Assembly (NCBI RefSeq): GCF_022810305.1 | Contig: NZ_JALGQH010000007.1 | Location: 1-64,000 of the forward strand | From: Rhodococcus sp. ARC_M6 | GTDB lineage: Bacteria > Actinomycetota > Actinomycetes > Mycobacteriales > Mycobacteriaceae | Direction of reading: 5' to 3' | Length of the DNA stretch: 64,000 bases | Part shown: piece after piece, positions 37,137 through 46,287 of the stretch | How positions within the stretch are numbered: the stretch's first letter is position 1 | Layout: each line of letters opens with the position of its first letter | Notes under the pieces: generated by a model | What the model was told of the DNA's origin: nothing | Database searches by the model: none | What the model saw: only the letters and a program-made list of their open reading frames with translations | Program-made: the position numbers and the translations under genes

Positions 37137-37169
37137 GAATGCCCGCCACGAGTCTCGTGGCGGGCATTC
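37137..37169. terminator. Hairpin between importer 2 and the VOC gene
   Basis: A perfect 15-bp stem (37137-37151 with 37155-37169) has a 3-base loop. It lies between convergent genes and can end both transcripts. Confidence 0.85.
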
Positions 37170-37178
37170 TTGCTTCTG

Positions 37179-37568
37179 TTACGGGGTGGGGGTTCGGGAA
37201 TCCCGTCGAATCGGATGATCCTCCGGAATCTGAACCATGACGATCGGTGTTCCATCGGGGTCGGCGATCCACATCTCGTGTAGACCCCACGGCTCCTGGC
37301 GGGCCTCGCGGGCAATCTTGACACCGGCGAGGACCAATTCGGCCTGGGCTGCAGTGAGGTCGCGGACCTGCATCCAGATCGCGCCGCGGAACCCGCCGCT
37401 GCCGGTGCCGCCGTGCGCCGCGACCTCGACCAAACCTTGCCCGACGAAAAAGACCGTGCCACCGGGGTATTCACGGGCAATCGCCAAGCCGAGAGTGTCG
37501 CGGTAGAAGCTCAGGGTCAGCTCGTAGTCTGCGGGGCGCAGTATCGTCCGGCTACTCAGAATCTCCAT
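37179..37568 (-). CDS. VOC/glyoxalase-fold protein
   Basis: 129 residues from the ATG at 37568, which follows an AGGAG by eight bases; the frame extends to 37625. It has the vicinal-oxygen-chelate pattern: YRDTLGLAIAREYPGG in the first half and MWIADPDGTPIVMVQIPE at the end. Possible metal ligands are present but the substrate is unknown. Position between pitA and menB matches Rv0546c. Confidence 0.75.
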   Translation of the reverse strand: MEILSSRTILRPADYELTLSFYRDTLGLAIAREYPGGTVFFVGQGLVEVAAHGGTGSGGFRGAIWMQVRDLTAAQAELVLAGVKIAREARQEPWGLHEMWIADPDGTPIVMVQIPEDHPIRRDSRTPTP

Positions 37569-37587
37569 GAAGAGTCTCCTGTAATTC

Positions 37588-38505
37588 TCAGAAATACCAG
37601 GGGTAGGGGGTCCAGTCGGGATCACGCTTTTCGAGGAACGAGTCGCGACCCTCCACGGCTTCGTCCGTCATGTACGCCAAACGTGTTGCCTCACCGGCAA
37701 ACAGCTGCTGGCCGACCAGGCCGTCGTCCTGCAGGTTGAAGGCGTACTTGAGCATGCGCTGGGCCTGCGGCGACTTGCCGTTGATCTTGCCGGCCCACTC
37801 GATGGCGACGTTCTCGAGTTCGGCGTGGTCGACGACCTTGTTGACGGCACCCATCTGATGCATGTCTTCAGCGGTGTACGTCTCGCCGAGGAAGAAGATT
37901 TCGCGAGCGAACTTCTGTCCGGTCATCTTCGCGAGGTAGGCGCTGCCGTAGCCGCCGTCGAAGCTTCCGACGTCGGCGTCGGTCTGCTTGAAGCGTGCGT
38001 GTTCACGGCTCGCGAGAGTGAGATCGCAGACGACGTGGAGACTGTGGCCACCGCCGGCGGCCCAACCGTTGACGAGGCAGATGACAACCTTCGGCATGAA
38101 GCGGATCAGACGCTGGACCTCGAGGATGTGGAGGCGACCGGCGCGAGCCTTGTCGACGGTATCCGCCGTGTCTCCTTCCGCGTACTGGTAGCCGCTGCGG
38201 CCACGGATGCGCTGGTCGCCGCCGGAGCAGAAGGCCCAGCCGCCGTCCTTCTCGCTGGGGCCGTTGCCGGTGAGCAGCACTGCACCGACGTCGGAGGTCA
38301 TGCGGGCGTGATCGAGTGCTCGATACAGCTCGTCGACGGTGTGCGGACGGAAGGCATTCCGTACCTCGGGGCGGTCGAAGGCAACACGAACGGTGCCTTG
38401 ACTGACGTGCCGGTGGTACGTGATGTCGGTGAGATTCTCGAATCCGGGAACGGGGCGCCAGAGCTGCGGGTTGAAGGTCACCTCAGCAACCATAGATGTA
38501 GACAC
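37588..38505 (-). CDS. menB: 1,4-Dihydroxy-2-naphthoyl-CoA synthase
   Basis: 305 residues, crotonase fold. Signature stretches include FCSGGDQRIRGRSGY, VICLVNGWAAGGGHSLHVVC and DVGSFDGGYGSAYLA, all typical of MenB. It closes the second ring of o-succinylbenzoyl-CoA. The GTG at 38505 is used; the ATG at 38493 is equally possible. Divergent from the thioesterase-menC pair with only 59 bp between starts. Confidence 0.95.
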   Translation of the reverse strand: MSTSMVAEVTFNPQLWRPVPGFENLTDITYHRHVSQGTVRVAFDRPEVRNAFRPHTVDELYRALDHARMTSDVGAVLLTGNGPSEKDGGWAFCSGGDQRIRGRSGYQYAEGDTADTVDKARAGRLHILEVQRLIRFMPKVVICLVNGWAAGGGHSLHVVCDLTLASREHARFKQTDADVGSFDGGYGSAYLAKMTGQKFAREIFFLGETYTAEDMHQMGAVNKVVDHAELENVAIEWAGKINGKSPQAQRMLKYAFNLQDDGLVGQQLFAGEATRLAYMTDEAVEGRDSFLEKRDPDWTPYPWYF

Positions 38506-38564
38506 GCTGACGCAAACGGATACCTGGAGTAGAACATGTTCTCGGGCGCGCTAACGTGCAGGTC

Positions 38565-39209
38565 ATGAGCGAACACACCGCAGACAGTACGGAGATTGTG
38601 CCAGAGGACGAAACACGCGGCGGATTCCCGCAATTCCGTCAAACGCCGGCAGGTCCGGACTTCGGTCGATTCGTCGAAACGATGCGCCGGTTGCAGGACC
38701 TTGCGGTGTCCACGAACGTGCCCGACGACGTTCTCGCCGAGATCGTCGTCAAGGCCGAGGAATTGGCAGATCGCCTGGCGCCGTTCGAGGTACCGGAAGG
38801 TCGATCGCCCGCCGGATCGAACATTCATCTTCCCGGCCGCGGCAGCCTCCTCATGCTTCCGTGGATGGTCGAGAAATTCGACGACGGAGTTGTGCGCAGC
38901 ACCGGTATGTTCCGCCGGTACCACCTGGGCGGAAACGGTGCCGCTCACGGTGGAACCTTGCCCCTGCTGTTCGACGACATCTTCGGAATGGTCGTTCACG
39001 CGGGCGGCCGTCCGATATCCCGTACCGGCTACCTCCACATCAACTACCGTGCGATCACTCCGCTGAACACGGAACTGGTGATCGAAGGAAAAGTGGATCG
39101 GTTCGAGGGTCGCAAAACTTTTGTCAGCGCGCGTCTGACAGACCTCGACGGAAAGCTCCTCGCTGACGGTGAGGCACTCATGATCGCTCTGCTTTCCGGG
39201 CAACCCTGA
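38565..39209 (+). CDS. Hotdog-fold acyl-CoA thioesterase, candidate DHNA-CoA thioesterase
   Basis: 214 residues. The C-terminal 120 residues form a PaaI-type hotdog domain with the active-site stretch AHGGTLPLLFDDIFG and HINYRAITPLN; the N-terminal 80 residues are helical. It ends one base before the menC start and is divergent from menB. Menaquinone synthesis needs a thioesterase that releases DHNA from DHNA-CoA, the product of MenB, so this is an obvious candidate. The assignment rests on fold and context only. Confidence 0.75.
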   Translation: MSEHTADSTEIVPEDETRGGFPQFRQTPAGPDFGRFVETMRRLQDLAVSTNVPDDVLAEIVVKAEELADRLAPFEVPEGRSPAGSNIHLPGRGSLLMLPWMVEKFDDGVVRSTGMFRRYHLGGNGAAHGGTLPLLFDDIFGMVVHAGGRPISRTGYLHINYRAITPLNTELVIEGKVDRFEGRKTFVSARLTDLDGKLLADGEALMIALLSGQP

Positions 39210-39210
39210 C

Positions 39211-40206
39211 GTGTTTCCGTCGTACGACGATCTGATCGCCGATGCTGTCGTAGTTTCTCTGCCCCTGCGCGTGCGCTTCCGGGGAATTACGACGCGTGAG
39301 GCGCTACTTCTTCGTGGTCCGGCCGGGTGGGGCGAGTTCGCACCATTTGTCGAGTACGACGACGAAGAGGCAGCGCATTGGCTCCGCGCGGGGATCGAGG
39401 CGGCGTGGCTGGGTCCGCCGCCGGCGCTCCGCACGTCGGTGCCGGTCAATGCGACGGTTCCCGCGATCGACGCGTCGACGGTTCCGGAACTGCTGGAACG
39501 CTTCCCAGGCTCTCTCACGGCCAAGATCAAGGTCGCGGAAAAAGGCCAGTCCTTGGCGGACGATGTGGCACGAGTTAACGCGGTGCGTCGTCACATCCCG
39601 AACGTGCGCGTCGACGCCAACGGTGGTTGGAGCGTCGACGAGGCTGTATCCGCTTTGCGGGCGTTGACCGAAGACGGTGACCTCGAATACGCGGAGCAGC
39701 CGTGCGCGAGCGTCGAAGAGCTGGTTCGCGTCCGCGCTGCGGGAACCGGCGTGCGGATCGCTGCGGACGAAAGCATCAGGCGCGCCGAAGATCCGTTGCG
39801 GGTGGTGCGCGCCGGGGGAGCCGATGTGGCCGTGGTGAAGGTGCCCCCGCTGGGCGGTATGCGTGCCGTGGTGGCGCTCTCGGATCGGTTGGCGGAGTAC
39901 GGAGTGCCGGTAGTGGTCTCCAGTGCACTCGACACGGCCGTCGGGATGTCAGCAGGTTTGGCTGCGGCGGCGGCTTTGCCGGACTTGCCTTTTGCGTGTG
40001 GACTCGGCACCGGCGGATTGTTCGTCCGAGATGTCGCGGTTACGGGAAAGGCGATCGAGGGCGCTTTGCCCGTAGGTGTGGTCGAGCCTGATCCGGCACT
40101 GCTCGGAGCGTTGGCCGCGACGCCGGATCGCCGCGACTGGTGGCTCGACAGAGTTCGCCGGTGCCATCGGATACTCGGTAACGGCGACGAACTCGATTTC
40201 GTATAG
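39211..40206 (+). CDS. menC: o-Succinylbenzoate synthase
   Basis: 331 residues, enolase superfamily. The KxK base motif is AKIKVAE (Lys105, Lys107); metal ligands are in VDANGGW, EYAEQP and IAADES, and the second base lysine is in AVVKVPPLGG. It dehydrates SHCHC to o-succinylbenzoate, the step before MenE. The GTG start comes one base after the thioesterase stop, so translation is probably coupled. Confidence 0.93.
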   Translation: MFPSYDDLIADAVVVSLPLRVRFRGITTREALLLRGPAGWGEFAPFVEYDDEEAAHWLRAGIEAAWLGPPPALRTSVPVNATVPAIDASTVPELLERFPGSLTAKIKVAEKGQSLADDVARVNAVRRHIPNVRVDANGGWSVDEAVSALRALTEDGDLEYAEQPCASVEELVRVRAAGTGVRIAADESIRRAEDPLRVVRAGGADVAVVKVPPLGGMRAVVALSDRLAEYGVPVVVSSALDTAVGMSAGLAAAAALPDLPFACGLGTGGLFVRDVAVTGKAIEGALPVGVVEPDPALLGALAATPDRRDWWLDRVRRCHRILGNGDELDFV

Positions 40207-40254
40207 TCTCGTGCCCGACCTGATGAACATCAGTGCAGAATGAAGGGATCGAAA

Positions 40255-40701
40255 GTGGTTGTAGCTCTGAACGAAACCCTGCTCCAGGAATCACGTCTTC
40301 CGGCGGTCGTCGCGGACGTGCAGACCTTGATCGACGCAGAGGTTTCGGATAAGTCGGGGGCCTCAGGGCTAGCTCTCAAGGGTGGCTACGGCGCAGTCAA
40401 GAAGGTGAGCCCGTCCATCGTTCCGGACGCGGTCACCGCACTTCTGCCGGCCTTCGTGTCGAAGCTCGAGCCGTACTGGCAGGAATTCTCCGCTTCGGGC
40501 GGTGCCAGCTTCTCCGAGTTCATCACTGCTCGCGGCGACGCAGTTGCCGATTCTCTCCTCGAAGTGACGGACGAGCGCATCGACGGCAGCGACAAGGCAG
40601 TCGTCAAGTCGATGTACTCCAAGCTGCGTGGTTCGGCCAAGAAGCACGTGACGGCCGCTCTGCCGCGTCTGGGCGATCTGATCCAGAAGCACGCTGCCTA
40701 A
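40255..40701 (+). CDS. DUF6918-like conserved protein
   Basis: 148 residues from the GTG at 40255, preceded by AAGGGA; an ATG at 40240 would add five. All-helical, no membrane segment. Conserved-looking blocks are SRLPAVVADVQTLIDAEV and ALKGGYGAVKKVSPSIVP. I associate it with an actinobacterial family of unknown function. Followed by a strong terminator, so it is probably a single-gene unit or the end of the menC transcript. Confidence 0.65.
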   Translation: MVVALNETLLQESRLPAVVADVQTLIDAEVSDKSGASGLALKGGYGAVKKVSPSIVPDAVTALLPAFVSKLEPYWQEFSASGGASFSEFITARGDAVADSLLEVTDERIDGSDKAVVKSMYSKLRGSAKKHVTAALPRLGDLIQKHAA

Positions 40702-40718
40702 GTTTTTTGCAAGACAAA

Positions 40719-40752
40719 GAGCGGCCGGGGAGTTTCGATTCCCCGGCCGCTC
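40719..40752. terminator. Hairpin between convergent genes
   Basis: A 13-bp GC-rich stem (40719-40731 with 40740-40752) with an eight-base loop lies between the DUF6918-like gene and the 3' end of the siderophore-interacting protein gene. Confidence 0.8.
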
Positions 40753-40759
40753 TCGTGCG

Positions 40760-41587
40760 TTAGTTGGCCGCGTGGCCGACGCGCCAGAAGCCCGTGAACG
40801 AGATGTCTTGTTTCGCAAAATTACGGTCGTTGACGAGGTGGCGTCGCAATCCGGTTGTCAGTGCCTGCTCGCCGCCCACAAAGGTGTACGACGGACCGGT
40901 TGGCAGATCGGCTGCGCGGACTGTCTCGAGCGCGAGCACGCCGGGCTTGGCCTGTGGGTCTTCTCGGACGAGCCAATGGACATTCACGCCCCCTAGTTCA
41001 GGATGCTCCTGCTTGTCGTCGGGGTGCGGAATCTCGATGAAGACCTCGGCGCGCAAATCGGTGGGGGCGGAATCGAGGATTCCGAGGATCGCGGGCAGTG
41101 CGCTCTCGTCGCCGACAAGTAGTTGCCAGGTGGCCTCTGGCGCCGGGTTGTAAATGAGGCCCTCGTCGAGGAGTCCGACCTTGTCTCCCGACGCTGCACT
41201 CACAGCCCAAGCCGAGGCCGGTCCGATGTCTCCGTGGAAGGCAAAATCGATATCGATTTCCGGGGTCTCTCCGAAAAGTCCCGAGCCGGCCTCTCGATAG
41301 GCGCGGACGGTGTAAGCGCGAAGAACCGGCCGGACGTCCTTGGGTATGCGGAGGTACTGGGCGTACCAGAGAGCGCTTGCCGCACTCGGGAGTCGCAGTT
41401 CGCCGTTACCGGCCTGCGGAATGAAGATGCGGAACCACTGATCGGCACCCATGGGCGCGATGGTGGAGAGTTCTTCGCCGGCGATCGTGATTCGGATGAA
41501 GGTGGGGCTGATTCGTTTGTTTGCCACGACTTCTGCAGTCGCGACGCTGCGGGTCGCAGGTTTCACGAATTTCGAGCGCTTGGCCAT
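40760..41587 (-). CDS. Siderophore-interacting protein (ViuB-like ferric reductase)
   Basis: 275 residues. An N-terminal FAD-binding barrel holds the stretch RAYTVRAYR, followed by a ferredoxin-reductase-like NAD(P)H domain with LLVGDESALPAILG and TFVGGEQALTTGLR. Such proteins reduce ferric siderophores in the cytoplasm to release iron. A degenerate iron box lies just upstream, in keeping with control by an IdeR/DtxR repressor. Confidence 0.88.
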   Translation of the reverse strand: MAKRSKFVKPATRSVATAEVVANKRISPTFIRITIAGEELSTIAPMGADQWFRIFIPQAGNGELRLPSAASALWYAQYLRIPKDVRPVLRAYTVRAYREAGSGLFGETPEIDIDFAFHGDIGPASAWAVSAASGDKVGLLDEGLIYNPAPEATWQLLVGDESALPAILGILDSAPTDLRAEVFIEIPHPDDKQEHPELGGVNVHWLVREDPQAKPGVLALETVRAADLPTGPSYTFVGGEQALTTGLRRHLVNDRNFAKQDISFTGFWRVGHAAN

Positions 41588-41616
41588 GGCTGGATACCCC
41601 GATCAACGACAATAGG

Positions 41617-41635
41617 TCAGGCAACCCTAACTTAA
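41617..41635 (-). promoter_or_regulatory. Putative IdeR/DtxR iron box
   Basis: On the minus strand the 19 bases read TTAAGTTAGGGTTGCCTGA, which match 14 of 19 positions of the IdeR consensus TTAGGTTAGGCTAACCTAA as I remember it. The site is 30 bp upstream of the siderophore-interacting protein start, a normal repressor position. Confidence 0.55.
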
Positions 41636-41636
41636 A

Positions 41637-42239
41637 CTAGGTTGTTCGGGGAGTCCGGGGGCGTTGCTTGACGATCACCTCGGGCGGCAGACCCCACTCC
41701 GCCCGGCCCAAACGGCTCATCGGAGCCAACGCGCCGAAATCGGGCAGACCGTCCTCGCCGAGCGCTTCCGCTTTCACCACAACCGCGACGACATTCCCCA
41801 TCACCACAAACGAATTGCCCACCTCGATCACCTGGTGAAGCGTGCATTCGATCGCGATCGGGGAATTCGCTACCCGAACCGGTCGCACTCGCTCGCTCGG
41901 CTCACTCTTAATGTCGAGTTCGAGAAATTCATCGGCATCGGCGTCGTAGAACGCAGAACTGTCGTTGACAGCATCTTGCAACGACGCTGTCGCCAGATTG
42001 ATCACGAATTCGCCGGTCGCCTCGATGTTGCGCAGACTGTCCTTGCGGCCCACCGACGTGAACTGCACAATCGGCGGGGTAGAACTCGCCACGGTGAAGA
42101 AGCTGTAGGGAGCCAGATTGCCGACGCCGTCGGACGAGAGCGTCGACACCCACGCGATGGGCCGCGGGACAACCGATGCCGTGAGCAACTGGTAGAACCG
42201 TCGGGGTTCGGTATCGGCCGGATCGAAGAGTGTGCGCAC
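41637..42239 (-). CDS. Flavin reductase family (FMN-binding split-barrel) protein
   Basis: 200 residues. The flavin-reductase-like pattern is clear: PRPIAWVSTLSSDGVGNLAP followed by YSFFTVASSTPP, and later FVINLA. It probably binds FMN and may serve a partner oxygenase or reduce flavin with NADH. It is divergent from menD and does not look like a menaquinone enzyme. Confidence 0.8.
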   Translation of the reverse strand: MRTLFDPADTEPRRFYQLLTASVVPRPIAWVSTLSSDGVGNLAPYSFFTVASSTPPIVQFTSVGRKDSLRNIEATGEFVINLATASLQDAVNDSSAFYDADADEFLELDIKSEPSERVRPVRVANSPIAIECTLHQVIEVGNSFVVMGNVVAVVVKAEALGEDGLPDFGALAPMSRLGRAEWGLPPEVIVKQRPRTPRTT

Positions 42240-42294
42240 TCACACATCGTGCCCCCTCAGACGCGCACGCTCCCACATCTGACACTCTTGAAGC

Positions 42295-43908
42295 GTGAAT
42301 CCGTCCACAGCACAAGCCACAGCCGTCGTCGACGAACTGGTCCGTGGTGGCGTGCGTGAAGTCGTGCTCTGTCCAGGCTCTCGCAACGCACCTCTTGCAT
42401 TTGCTCTGCAGGCCGCAGACCTCGAGGGACGGCTGCGTCTGCATATGCGGATCGACGAGCGGACGGCAGGCTTCCTGGCGCTCGGCTTGGCGATTGCCGG
42501 TAAGCGTCCGGTACCCATCGTGATGACCTCCGGTACGGCTGTTGCAAACCTCGGACCGGCGGTGCTCGAAGCGAACTACGCTCGCGTCCCCTTAGTGGTC
42601 CTGAGCGCCAATCGGCCGTACGAAATGCTCGGAACCGGAGCCAACCAAACCGTCGAGCAGCTCGGCCTGTTCGGCAGCCAGGTGCGCGCAACAATCAGTC
42701 TCGGTTTGGCAGAGGACGATTCGACACAGAACAGCCAGTGGCGCTCGGCAGTGTGCCGAGTCCTCGCTGCTGCGCGTGGTACCCGCTCCGGCAATGCCGG
42801 ACCCGTCCACTTCGACATACCGCTGCGCGAGCCACTGGTCCCGGATGTTCACCGGCAGGGCCCCGTTCCGGAAGGCCGCCCGGGCGGAGCAGCCTGGACT
42901 ACCACGCAGAACGCGACGCTCGACGTTCCTGTCGACCTGGATCTCACCGCCGATACCGTGGTCATCTCCGGACACGGAAGCGCACTGCGCCCGGAACTTG
43001 CAGGATTGCCGACCGTCGCCGAACCCACTGCGCCGATGCACGGAATCCCTCTCCATCCGCTCGCGCTGTCCCAGCTCAAGCCGAGGCAGGCCATCATCAC
43101 CGGTCGCCCCACCCTGCACCGTCAGGTATCCAAAGTTCTGGCGGATCCCAGCGTCGACGTGTACGCGCTGACCACCGGACCGCGCTGGCCCGACGTCTCC
43201 GGCAACGTGCTCGCGACCGGAACCAGAGCGGTTGTCAGCGGAACCCCCGACCCCGCGTGGATCAAACGGTGCATGTCGTTGACCGATCACGCCGACGCCG
43301 CTGTTCGTAAGCAACTCGACGCGCACCCCAAGCCCACGGGATTGCATGTTGCCGCAGCAGTGATGGGTGCGCTCACGGACGGTGACCAACTGTTGCTCGG
43401 CGCCTCCAACCCGGTTCGGGACGCAGCGCTCGTGAGTTACCCCAAGCCGACGGTTCGTGTCCTTTCCAACCGCGGTGTCGCCGGCATCGACGGCACAGTC
43501 TCCGCGGCCGTCGGAGCTGCACTGGCGTACGACGAGGGACGCACCGTCGCGCTCATGGGTGACCTCACGTTCCTCCACGATGCGTCCGGCCTCCTGATCG
43601 GGACGGGTGAGCCGAGGCCGCGGGACCTCACGATCGTGGTCGCGAACGACGACGGCGGCGGCATCTTCGAACTGCTCGAACAGGGCGATCCGCAGTACGC
43701 CGGTGTTTTCGAGCGGGTCTTCGGAACGCCTCACGGTATGGATTTGGCGGCACTGTGTGCGGCCTACCGGGTTCCGCATACAGCCGTGGGCGTCGACGGA
43801 CTTGCGGCGGCGTTGGCGCAACCAGCCGGCGGTATCCGAGTTCTGGAAGTGCCGACCGACCGCAGTGGCCTGCGCGAGCTTCATGCATCCGTGCGAGCGC
43901 AGCTGTGA
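42295..43908 (+). CDS. menD: SEPHCHC synthase
   Basis: 537 residues, thiamine-diphosphate enzyme. The N-terminal pattern [20 protein letters not shown] and [14 protein letters not shown] is typical of MenD; the C-terminal ThDP/Mg region is [13 protein letters not shown] with [15 protein letters not shown]. It adds a succinic semialdehyde unit from 2-oxoglutarate to isochorismate, the first committed step. The stop overlaps the next GTG by three bases. Confidence 0.95.
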   Translation: MNPSTAQATAVVDELVRGGVREVVLCPGSRNAPLAFALQAADLEGRLRLHMRIDERTAGFLALGLAIAGKRPVPIVMTSGTAVANLGPAVLEANYARVPLVVLSANRPYEMLGTGANQTVEQLGLFGSQVRATISLGLAEDDSTQNSQWRSAVCRVLAAARGTRSGNAGPVHFDIPLREPLVPDVHRQGPVPEGRPGGAAWTTTQNATLDVPVDLDLTADTVVISGHGSALRPELAGLPTVAEPTAPMHGIPLHPLALSQLKPRQAIITGRPTLHRQVSKVLADPSVDVYALTTGPRWPDVSGNVLATGTRAVVSGTPDPAWIKRCMSLTDHADAAVRKQLDAHPKPTGLHVAAAVMGALTDGDQLLLGASNPVRDAALVSYPKPTVRVLSNRGVAGIDGTVSAAVGAALAYDEGRTVALMGDLTFLHDASGLLIGTGEPRPRDLTIVVANDDGGGIFELLEQGDPQYAGVFERVFGTPHGMDLAALCAAYRVPHTAVGVDGLAAALAQPAGGIRVLEVPTDRSGLRELHASVRAQL

Positions 43909-44348
43909 CAGAAGCTGTTCTTCGTCGTTTACGCATCGGAATTCTGGTTGTGGCGATCGGTATCTCGGTTCTCGCGGTTGTACTAGTTCTCGGCGCTTGG
44001 CGCAACGACCGGACCATCGAAGCCGACAGGGGTACGGCAACTGCCGAGGTGCTCTCGGCCGGTTCGCTACGCTCCGCAATCAGCTTCGTCACCCCGGACG
44101 GTGCAAACCGAAACCCCCCATTGGGCGTCTTGTATCCCACCAATCTGACTGTGGGACAGCGTATCGAGGTCGAGTACGCGAAGAGTGACCCCGACCTGGT
44201 GCGAGTAGCCGGACGTAATGCTTCCGTCGCTCTGATCCCTGCCGGATCGGTCATCGTCGTGACGTGGCTGCTGGCCGGACCGATGATCTGGTACCTGCGC
44301 AAACGAGAAAGCGCGACCCGTCTTCCGAAGCCCGACACCTCGAGTTAG
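43905..44348 (+). CDS. DUF3592-like membrane protein after menD
   Basis: 147 residues from the GTG that overlaps the menD stop (GTGA). One helix near residues 10-32 and another near 110-132 flank a beta-rich extracytoplasmic domain with [20 protein letters not shown]. Equivalent in position to Rv0556. The role is unknown; coupling to menD suggests a function in the same membrane process. Confidence 0.75.
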   Translation: MTEAVLRRLRIGILVVAIGISVLAVVLVLGAWRNDRTIEADRGTATAEVLSAGSLRSAISFVTPDGANRNPPLGVLYPTNLTVGQRIEVEYAKSDPDLVRVAGRNASVALIPAGSVIVVTWLLAGPMIWYLRKRESATRLPKPDTSS

Positions 44349-44405
44349 CTTGCACTTCACACGAACACGGCGTGGACTTTTCCCAGCCCTGTCACCGTAA
44401 TCGGT

Positions 44406-45551
44406 GTGAGAGTAGCCATCGTTGCGGAGTCCTTCCTGCCCAACATGAACGGCGTCACCAACTCGGTACTGCGCGTGCTCGAACACCTCGATCGGGCGGG
44501 CCACGACGCCCTGGTCATCGCGCCCGACACCGTTGGATCAGAACCATCTGCGCCAACCGAACACGAAGGCGTGCAGGTTATTCGAGTGCCCGCCGTCATG
44601 GTTCCCAAAGTCAGTTCGCTGCCGGTCGGATTGCCGGGGCCACGGCTGGTTGCGGCGGTCCGTGACTTTGCGCCGGACGTCATGCACCTCGCGTCGCCCT
44701 TCCTGCTGGGAGCCGGGGGAGTGGGTATTGCCAAACGTGTCCAGGTGCCCACCGTCGCGGTCTACCAGACCGACGTCGCAGGCTTCGCCGAAAGCTACGG
44801 GCTCGGCATCGCCAGCCGCGCCGCGTGGGCGTGGACCCGGCAAATACACAAGAGCTGCAACCGGACCCTGGCACCGTCGACCGCGGCTGTCGATGCCCTC
44901 GCAGAACACGGCATTCCTCGCGTCCACAAGTGGGCCCGGGGCGTCGACGCCCAGAGGTTTGTACCGTCGCGGCTTAGCGCGGAACTGCGCCGGACCTGGA
45001 TCGGCGACGCAGACCGGTTGGTCATCGGATTTGTCGGACGGTTGGCGCCGGAGAAGCACGTCGAACGACTGGCCGTGTTGGCCGGAGATCGAAGTCTGCA
45101 ACTCGTTGTTGTCGGCGACGGGCCGGACCGAGACCGCTTGCGCACGTTGATGCCCAACGCGATTTTCACCGGGCAGCTCGGCGGTACTGCTCTGGCTGAC
45201 GCCTATGCGAGCCTGGACGTGTTCGTCCATCCGGGCGAACACGAGACCTTCTGCCAAGCGGTGCAGGAAGCCCTCGCGAGCGGCGTGCCCGTCATCGGTC
45301 CTGATGCCGGTGGGCCACGGGATCTGATCTCGCATTGCCGCAACGGCTATGTGCTCCCGGTCGGCAGGTTCACCGACCTGCTTCCGGGCGCGGTCGACGC
45401 GTTGCGTCAGCAGGATCTGCGGGCGGCGTTCGGCTCGGCTGCCCGACGTTCGGTGTTGCATCGAACCTGGCCCGCCATCTGTGATGAACTGCTGCGTCAC
45501 TACGACGATGTGGCGGGTCAGACGCGGCGCACGAGTGCCCGAGCAGCCTGA
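44406..45551 (+). CDS. mgtA: GDP-mannose-dependent alpha-mannosyltransferase
   Basis: 381 residues, GT4 (GT-B) glycosyltransferase. The N-terminal [20 protein letters not shown] and the C-terminal [20 protein letters not shown] with [11 protein letters not shown] show the donor-binding region with the E-x7-E motif. By sequence and position (menD-x-mgtA-menH) it is the mycobacterial MgtA orthologue, which mannosylates a glucuronosyl-diacylglycerol in lipomannan-like glycolipid synthesis. Confidence 0.9.
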   Translation: MRVAIVAESFLPNMNGVTNSVLRVLEHLDRAGHDALVIAPDTVGSEPSAPTEHEGVQVIRVPAVMVPKVSSLPVGLPGPRLVAAVRDFAPDVMHLASPFLLGAGGVGIAKRVQVPTVAVYQTDVAGFAESYGLGIASRAAWAWTRQIHKSCNRTLAPSTAAVDALAEHGIPRVHKWARGVDAQRFVPSRLSAELRRTWIGDADRLVIGFVGRLAPEKHVERLAVLAGDRSLQLVVVGDGPDRDRLRTLMPNAIFTGQLGGTALADAYASLDVFVHPGEHETFCQAVQEALASGVPVIGPDAGGPRDLISHCRNGYVLPVGRFTDLLPGAVDALRQQDLRAAFGSAARRSVLHRTWPAICDELLRHYDDVAGQTRRTSARAA

Positions 45552-45588
45552 ACACCTTCGCAACACGAAGGTTGGTAGCGTTTCCGGT

Positions 45589-46287
45589 GTGGCCACTACA
45601 CACGGAACCCGGGCAACTCTCGACAAACAGCCGCGCGAAGTCGCGTCGATGTTCGATGACGTCGCGGAGCGATACGACCTCACCAACACCGTGCTGTCCT
45701 TCGGCCAGGACAAAGGGTGGCGCAAAGCGACCCGCGAGGCTCTGGACCTGAAGCCGGGCGAAAAGGTGCTCGACCTCGCGGCCGGCACCGGAGTCTCGAC
45801 AGTCGAACTGGGACGATCGGGAGCATGGTGCGTCGCCACCGACTTCTCCAAGGGCATGCTGAAGGCCGGGCGCGCACGCAACGTGCCGATGGTGGCGGGC
45901 GACGCCATGAATCTTCCCTACGCCGACGACGTGTTCGACGCCGCGACCATTTCCTTCGGCCTTCGCAACGTTTCCGACTTCGAAGCCGGCCTGCGCGAGA
46001 TCGCCCGCGTCACCAAGCCTGGCGGACGCCTCGTGGTCAGCGAGTTCTCGACCCCCGTGTTCAGCCCGTTCCGCACGATCTACATGGAATACCTGATGAA
46101 GGCACTTCCGCAGGTCGCGCGCGCCGTGAGCAGCAACCCGGACGCCTACGTCTACCTCGCCGAATCCATTCGGGCTTGGCCGACGCAGGAAGAATTGGCC
46201 CGCAAGATCGAGGCAGCCGGCTGGAAAAACGTCAAATGGCGCAACCTCACCGGCGGCGTCGTAGCGCTGCATTACGCAACGCAGTAG
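45589..46287 (+). CDS. menH: Demethylmenaquinone methyltransferase
   Basis: 232 residues from the GTG at 45589; the frame extends upstream into mgtA. SAM-dependent methyltransferase of the UbiE/MenG family: [16 protein letters not shown] at the N-terminus, motif [17 protein letters not shown] and the [20 protein letters not shown] region are all present. It methylates demethylmenaquinone in the last nuclear step. The stop abuts the stop of the convergent menJ with no gap. Called menG or ubiE in other genera. Confidence 0.93.
   Translation: MATTHGTRATLDKQPREVASMFDDVAERYDLTNTVLSFGQDKGWRKATREALDLKPGEKVLDLAAGTGVSTVELGRSGAWCVATDFSKGMLKAGRARNVPMVAGDAMNLPYADDVFDAATISFGLRNVSDFEAGLREIARVTKPGGRLVVSEFSTPVFSPFRTIYMEYLMKALPQVARAVSSNPDAYVYLAESIRAWPTQEELARKIEAAGWKNVKWRNLTGGVVALHYATQ

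Noticed and set aside
42592-44079. Minus-strand frame of 495 codons over menD
   Set aside because: Overlaps a fully convincing menD; the product is Arg/Gly/Val-rich without motifs.
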